From assembly GCA_013115145.1 (NCBI GenBank), contig JAAPAO010000037.1, forward strand, positions 50,009-114,008: a DNA stretch of 64,000 bases, read 5' to 3'. Origin of the DNA: Perkinsus chesapeaki. Lineage: Eukaryota > Perkinsozoa > Perkinsida > Perkinsidae. The notes beneath the pieces are model-generated. The model ran no database searches, was not told the DNA's origin, and saw only the letters and a program-made list of their open reading frames with translations. Below, in pieces: positions 59,101 to 64,000 of the stretch. The first letter of the stretch is position 1, and every line of letters begins with the position of its first letter. The position numbers and the translations under genes were made by a program.

Positions 59101-59882
59101 TAATCTTCAGATGATCCTTGGACAGGTCTGCGAACAACTCAGATATACTGTGCAGAGCCACCCACCCATAAGATCCCGAATTCTCTCGTTGTAGATCTCA
59201 ACCAAGCTAATCCTAATAGTGTACTCGATATCCTCCGGTGCCGTCTCCGCTTCCTCAAACAATGTATCAACCTGTCCAGCTGCCAATCAGCTACCCTCCA
59301 GCTCGGACCGACCAACCATGCGAGGTATCACGCCCATATCCCGGACACTGAAGAGGTCTGGGCCCTCCATGGTGTAGGTTTTACCGCTCGCCGTCTGGCC
59401 ATAGGCGAACACGGTACCATTGAAACCCTGAAGTAGTCGACTGAGAGATACCCGATACCATGGAAATGCGCACTTGCATGACTCCTCGGATGATTGGCTT
59501 AGCAGCATATTCGTAAACTTCGCTCTGTGAGCTGTCGGGGCTGAACACTCTGTCAAACGTGAAGGTCCCTCCCTCGGTCTCGACCGATCTGAGACGGCGG
59601 CGGCCTCTGCATCTAGGCGGCAGCGGGCCGTACCGGTCGATGCTGACACATGACGGACTAAGGAAGCGCGTGCAGCTCTGGCCGCCACCAGTGATCTGTA
59701 TCTCCTGCCGATTCAATGGGCGAAACCTGAGCACGAGGGTGAGACAGCGGGTCGGAGGGCAAGGCTGCAGACCTGCAGCAGACTTTAACATTGATTGCCT
59801 CCTCGGGCGCGGTGCCTGGTCCAGAGCCCATAGAGTCCGCAAGGTCATCTTCTATAGACGCTATTGAGAGATCCATGGTCAT
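56174..59882 (-). CDS. Kinesin with N-terminal motor and coiled-coil stalk
   Basis: ATG 59882 opens [20 protein letters not shown]. The motor starts [18 protein letters not shown] across a 45-nt intron. The P-loop is [16 protein letters not shown]. Later motor motifs are all present: [28 protein letters not shown] (switch I), [16 protein letters not shown] (switch II) and [12 protein letters not shown]. The stalk is coiled coil, with [17 protein letters not shown] and [18 protein letters not shown], up to about 56.6 kb. The tail is Gly/Pro-rich ([15 protein letters not shown]) and ends DEIMAQ at TGA 56174. An unspliced reading would end at 56140 instead. An N-terminal motor predicts plus-end-directed movement on microtubules. 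The subfamily is not clear; the short neck after the motor recalls kinesin-1-like proteins. All nucleotide-binding motifs are intact. Confidence 0.88.
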
Positions 59883-59944
59883 TAGAGACCAACGCAGACA
59901 ACGGGAAATGTACACTAATGCCAACTTGCCGACATTAACAAAAG

Positions 59945-59962
59945 CAACAACAACAACAACAA
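59945..59962 (+). repeat. (CAA)n microsatellite
   Basis: Six CAA units in a row lie just upstream of the kinesin start, in its 5' leader on the minus strand (read there as TTG repeats). It is a simple-sequence repeat with no evident coding role. Confidence 0.7.
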
Positions 59963-60073
59963 GGAGGAGGAGCTCCGCACAGGGAGGAGCAACATAAGGT
60001 GACAAACATAAGCAGATAAGAAGAATTCTTATAACAAGTCAAATGTGGACGAGGACGGCATAGTATCCATCAA

Positions 60074-61695
60074 CTAGTCGAAAAATTGGGCAGCGCCTCC
60101 ATCCAGCACCATAATGGGGTCGACGGCTTCACCCTGCACATCGTATACTTCCTTGCGTCCAACATACGACAGCACCTCACTTACCTCGACGCCTCTTCCC
60201 ACTACCCAGGTCCTGAAAACAATTCCTTCGCCGTCGGGATTGGTCCAGATCTCCGTCCTCAGACGGTCACCGGGGACAACGGGTTTGGTGAAGCGGCAAC
60301 GAAAACCTTGAAGGTGAATGCAGATTATAGACCAGCAGCCAATACGAAACCGACCGTACTTTTCAGTCTTTTTTCATCGCCATCCAAGCATGCTTTGATG
60401 ACGTGTCTAGCAGCGAATCCCAGTGTGCAGAGGCCGTGTAGGATAGGCTCATCAAAGCCGTAGGACTGACGGAGGTATCGTAGTGAAAAGTAAGGCCCGT
60501 CTCACCTTGGCCGTCTGAGGATCCACGTGCAGAGGGTTGTAGTCGCCGCTTAGTCTGTAGAGATCTGCCTGGATGCAGCCTGAGGAAAGCATTAGTGGAT
60601 TTGGTGAAGCTAAAAAATGTCCCGAGAACCTGATCGGGCAAATTCCGAGCCCTCGCTAACACTCCACAAATCCGAAATTAGATAACCAGAGGTAATGCAC
60701 CCATCTCTTACTGGCCTGATCCGAGACGGTATAATTAGGAGCTTGATCAGGAATGGTGACCTTCAGGGTGCTCGGGCTGCCAGCCGGGGACAAGTCGGAT
60801 TTGCCCAGGAAAAACAAGGAATTGGTAAGTCTCAGGACCCTACCAGACACCACTCTCGGCGCACTCAATATTTCCAAAACTATCTTACTCTTCGCCAGTC
60901 GACTCATCCATAATGAAGGTCTCCATCTCGGCTAGGAGCTACGAAGGCAAAGACAAGGTTATCTGGCAAGGGGAAGGCAGCCTACCCCGGCCTTCTTGGG
61001 TGTAAGGGCGGTGAATCTGCTCTTCATGCCCCATTTCTGTGATCCCACCACCGATGTTGGCAATGGAGCTTTCAATACCTCCATGCTGCGCTCGGCGTCT
61101 ATAATGACCTTGCCTGATGCAATATATATGTACTGGATATTTATACCTCTACCAATGAACGCATTATTACCTAGATACTTTACTACTACTCACTTCAAAT
61201 ACTACAATTAAAGTCCACAAAATTTTCAAGCTTCAATTCGATGTGTGATTTTTCACGGTGGAGAACTTATCAACTCCCAGCTCGGAATGGTCTCTATCAG
61301 AAACGATCGCCAGGGACCCCAAATGTATATTTTATTTCGGCTCTCATCTCGGAGTCTCCCGGATCTGCTCACCTTTGAAAATGTCAAGGTCCATGAGTAG
61401 CTGTGGCGGTGGGAAGGGTACCGTCTGAGCCGACTCATCTCCCTTAAAGGTGGCAGCTGACAAAAGCCATCAGCCACTACCAGTTTAACAGAACAAGCTC
61501 ACCAAATATGATTGTGGGAATGACAGCAAAGTCAGGATGCTTCTCGTAAACGTACTTCCTCTCAGTGGCCCCGATGCCAAGGGCGTAAAGTATCGCGTCC
61601 TTCTCTGTGTAGGAGATCGGAGTGGTAGGGAAAAATCCAGCCTCGACGAGATCCTGGGCGGACGCGAACTTTCTGGGCGAAGATTCGTGGCACAT
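60074..61695 (-). CDS. MaoC-type 2-enoyl-CoA hydratase 2 (double hotdog)
   Basis: ATG 61695 opens [16 protein letters not shown]. The N-terminal hotdog has [20 protein letters not shown] with [13 protein letters not shown], as in the hydratase-2 part of peroxisomal multifunctional enzyme 2. The C-terminal hotdog has the catalytic signature [20 protein letters not shown] (Asp and His of the hydratase dyad), then [20 protein letters not shown] and [17 protein letters not shown]. The stop is TAG 60074-60076 after GGAAQFFD. The enzyme hydrates trans-2-enoyl-CoA to (3R)-hydroxyacyl-CoA in fatty-acid oxidation. The short-chain dehydrogenase and SCP2 domains of animal MFE-2 are absent, and there is no SKL-like peroxisomal signal at the C-terminus, so location is uncertain. 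Introns are of usual size. Confidence 0.85.
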
Positions 61696-61982
61696 TGTTC
61701 AGGCAGACTCCAGCTCAAAAGTCTGCTCCAATGCATCAAGGATCGGATATCCGGCTGGCTATTAACAGCCGACACCTTCCCAACAGACACTTCAAGTGGT
61801 GCCCCACAGGTCGGTATAATGGAGGAATCGACAGTACTTTTATTTTTATCAACAACGCTCAAACAGGCACCTCCCCATGAAGATTCGTTACTAAACCAAA
61901 ACCCTCCCTGACTGAGCAAACTGTGATTGGTGAATGATGAAAAAGTAACAGCTCAAATTGATCCACATTCTTCTCAATGTCT

Positions 61983-63923
61983 TTAGGCGAATGTGGTCCA
62001 GTTGCTCTTAGATCCCTGCTGCCGCTGACACAATGACAACATCTCAATTACCGAGTACGTCCAAGAAACCTACCATCGGCCCTTCACCAAGTCGGTGAAC
62101 TGTAACCACCGGCGACGCCTGCTTTGCTGGAATACCCTTCCTGGGATCCACCGGCGAATGCGAAGCTGCTGTCGCTGAAAACCGATGCCTACACCTTCGC
62201 ACTACGACACCCTGATTACCTTGGGCCGCCGCAACGCCTCGGGAGGAATCCGGAATCTTAGGAGCGCTGCCTGTGGTGTCCTGCCACTGCTTCACGCTCA
62301 ACGAAGTGATCTCCTTTGAAACCTGCTCAAAGCTACATCTCCTACATCCCAGCCGGCTGCCCCTACCTCATGTCGCTGTTCCCAAGTCCTCAACCTCTCC
62401 GCTCTAACTGCGGCCTGGAATATAAAAATTTCAATAGGACAGTACGAAAATGAAAGATTCTCACCAGGTTGGCCCGCTCTTTCTCCAGAGCCCCGATCAA
62501 CATTGTTCGATCCTGCTCCGCCTGTCTTTGCCTTTCAAGCCACACTGCATTCTGCGACTGAAGGTCCTCCTGAAACACCCTCCCTGCCAGCCCAGTGATC
62601 CTTACCGAAGCACTACCTTCTGTCGGTTAACTCTGTCAAGTTGTCCCCTGAGATCTTGTATTTTAGCATCGGCGCTGCTGACTCTGTCCTTCTCAGACCG
62701 TACAGCGGCCACCACATCAGCTGCATCCATAGCAAGTGGCTCGCCTAAAACCAAGCTACCGCTCCTCCCCCAACTCCCCTCTAACATTACCTTCCTGAAT
62801 CGCCAACTGCCTCACATCGTTAATCTCCTTAATAGCCTCGTCAAGCTGCTTCTTTGTCGCCAACACTGCCGTCTGCTCACTTTCAAGCGCAGCGGTGACG
62901 TCCGTATACTAAACACAACTCTCCTGCCTCTCCACACCCTAGCCGTGCCGCCGCACCTTCTTGTCGAGATTTCTCTTCTTGCCGCGCAAGTCCTCCAAAC
63001 GGGCCCTGGCCTCGTTCAGCATCCGATCAACATCCTGCTTTCTGGCCAACTGCCTCGCAAGCTCTGCTCGCTGGTCTCGGAACTACCAAAAACTATCCAG
63101 TCACATAAGCCCACTGGGCCGACTACATCCTGTTCGAGCTCGGGGCTTGCAGCATCATCGTCATCGTAGGTCTTCACCGTATCCAGCCTCGGCTTCGATC
63201 CGAAACCTACCTCACCAAGCCTGGTAGATGCCTCCGGTGCCCCAGCCTTGTCACCTATATCATTAGAGCTACCATCCACTTTATAAGACCCAGCCAAGGA
63301 TGGCCTCTGATAGGCGCTAGACTGCTGATGCTGCTGCTGGCCCAATGCAGGTGAAGTCGCCGGCACCGCCTCTAAAAACAAGGTAATATACAAAGACCCC
63401 TATAACGACGATTCCCACCTTGTTCAGCTGATGCTTCCTCAGCTACAGGACTGGTTGCGCTTGGCTCATGACCCTGTGGCAGCGCCCCCGTGCTCATAGG
63501 ACGACCCAAGTTAGCCTCGGATGAAGGCATCGCAGGCGGTGTTGTTAAAATTGCCTTCAACGCTGGCGGGAGTTCTGGAAGCAAATGCCGTGAAAATTAG
63601 AGACACTTCTTCTGCCTACTATCGGGTATCTTATAGCCTTCACGAGCTCTCGAGATGAGATGCATCGCCACCAGAAACTCGCTGTATGACAGTTTGCCAT
63701 CTCGATCCTTGTCCGACAAATCCTAACCACCAGTCAGCAGTCTCACCTGCCCCGCCGCCGCCGCCGCCGGTCGTGCTATTACCCATATATGAGAGAGCTC
63801 CTTCTGATTCACGTGGCTCTTGGTCATGAAGTTCCTCGCTGCTAGACCACCAACGTAGCCGTCCTTAGCCAACGAGCGAAAGACATCGGTGTACTTCTGC
63901 AAGTGTTTGCCTACACATCGCAC
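61983..63923 (-). CDS. EH-domain coiled-coil protein (EPS15/Pan1-like), 5' truncated
   Basis: The 5' end is lost at the poly-G contig edge; the first visible codons are near 63923. The N-terminal domain is an EH domain: KYTDVFRSLAKDGYVGGLAA, NQKELSHIWD joined to LSDKDRDGKLSYSEFLVAMH, then LPPALKAIL. The EF-like Ca2+ loop DKDRDGKLSYSE is intact. A Ser/Pro/Gln-rich region and long coiled coils follow (ELARQLARKQDVDRML, SEKDRVSSADAKIQDLRGQL). The end is KSNWTTFA at TAA 61983. EH domains bind NPF motifs in endocytic adaptors; EH plus coiled coil is the layout of EPS15, intersectin and yeast Pan1/Ede1. Upstream EH repeats may be missing. The 239-codon plus-strand ORF at 62450-63169 is an antisense shadow of the coil. 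Confidence 0.75.
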
Positions 63924-63930
63924 AAGGCTG

Positions 63931-63931
<1 letters not shown>

Positions 63932-64000
<69 letters not shown>
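63932..64000. other. Poly-G run at the contig end (probable sequencing/assembly artefact)
   Basis: The last 69 bases are all G. A homopolymer of this length is not expected in a coding exon and is a known artefact of dark-cycle base calling or gap filling. It interrupts the 5' part of the EH-domain gene and should be masked. Confidence 0.85.

Noticed and set aside
62450-63169. 239-codon plus-strand ORF
   Set aside because: It is antisense to the coiled coil of the EH-domain gene; long antisense frames are common opposite Leu/Glu-rich coils.

Overview
The window is nuclear DNA from an intron-rich protist. Genes lie on both strands in a compact layout and are cut by many short introns, mostly 41-52 nt, with GT...AG ends and often a CTAAC/CTAAT-like branch site. 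Once these introns are removed, conserved eukaryotic proteins appear: mitochondrial succinate dehydrogenase subunit B, CLN3/battenin, a kinesin, THADA/Trm732, PP2A-B56 and an EF-hand PPP phosphatase relative. Gene style and GC content fit an alveolate such as Perkinsus. That placement is an inference; I have no rRNA or spliced-leader sequence to prove it. Gene models were made by eye, so coordinates are start-to-stop spans including introns. Product calls are safer than individual exon edges.

Layout. 0-3.4 kb: the end of an unrecognised gene, a TPR protein and a 78-residue protein. 3.6-5.3 kb: a multi-pass membrane protein. 5.7-6.8 kb (minus): a LURP-one/Tubby-C-like protein with an MGGCC N-terminus. 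7.4-12.2 kb: an Eaf6-like chromatin subunit, an RGG/RS-rich protein and an unassigned gene. 12.5-19.2 kb: a THADA/Trm732 homologue (partner of the Trm7 tRNA methyltransferase) with a 13-bp tandem duplication near its end. 19.3-25.2 kb: a helical protein, an aspartyl/asparaginyl beta-hydroxylase and two more helical proteins. 25.3-28.0 kb: TMEM65 apparently fused to two GAF domains. 28.2-31.9 kb: a voltage-sensor-like protein and a secreted O-fucosyltransferase-like protein.

32.8-44.1 kb is mostly minus strand: a gene joining a PP2A B56 regulatory subunit to an AGC/PDK1-like kinase, a coiled-coil protein, an LRR protein, a multi-pass membrane protein, a secreted protein and CLN3. 44.2-50.3 kb (plus): an EF-hand protein with a PPP phosphatase fold that has lost metal-binding residues, SDHB, and a hypothetical gene. 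50.6-63.9 kb (minus): a long unassigned gene, a kinesin, a MaoC/2-enoyl-CoA hydratase and an EH-domain coiled-coil protein whose 5' end runs into a poly-G artefact at the contig end.

There is no operon-like logic, and neighbours are mostly unrelated. The strongest candidates for something new are three signalling architectures: TMEM65-GAF-GAF (possible ligand control of mitochondrial ion transport), B56-kinase (a phosphatase-targeting subunit and a kinase in one chain) and the EF-hand pseudophosphatase.
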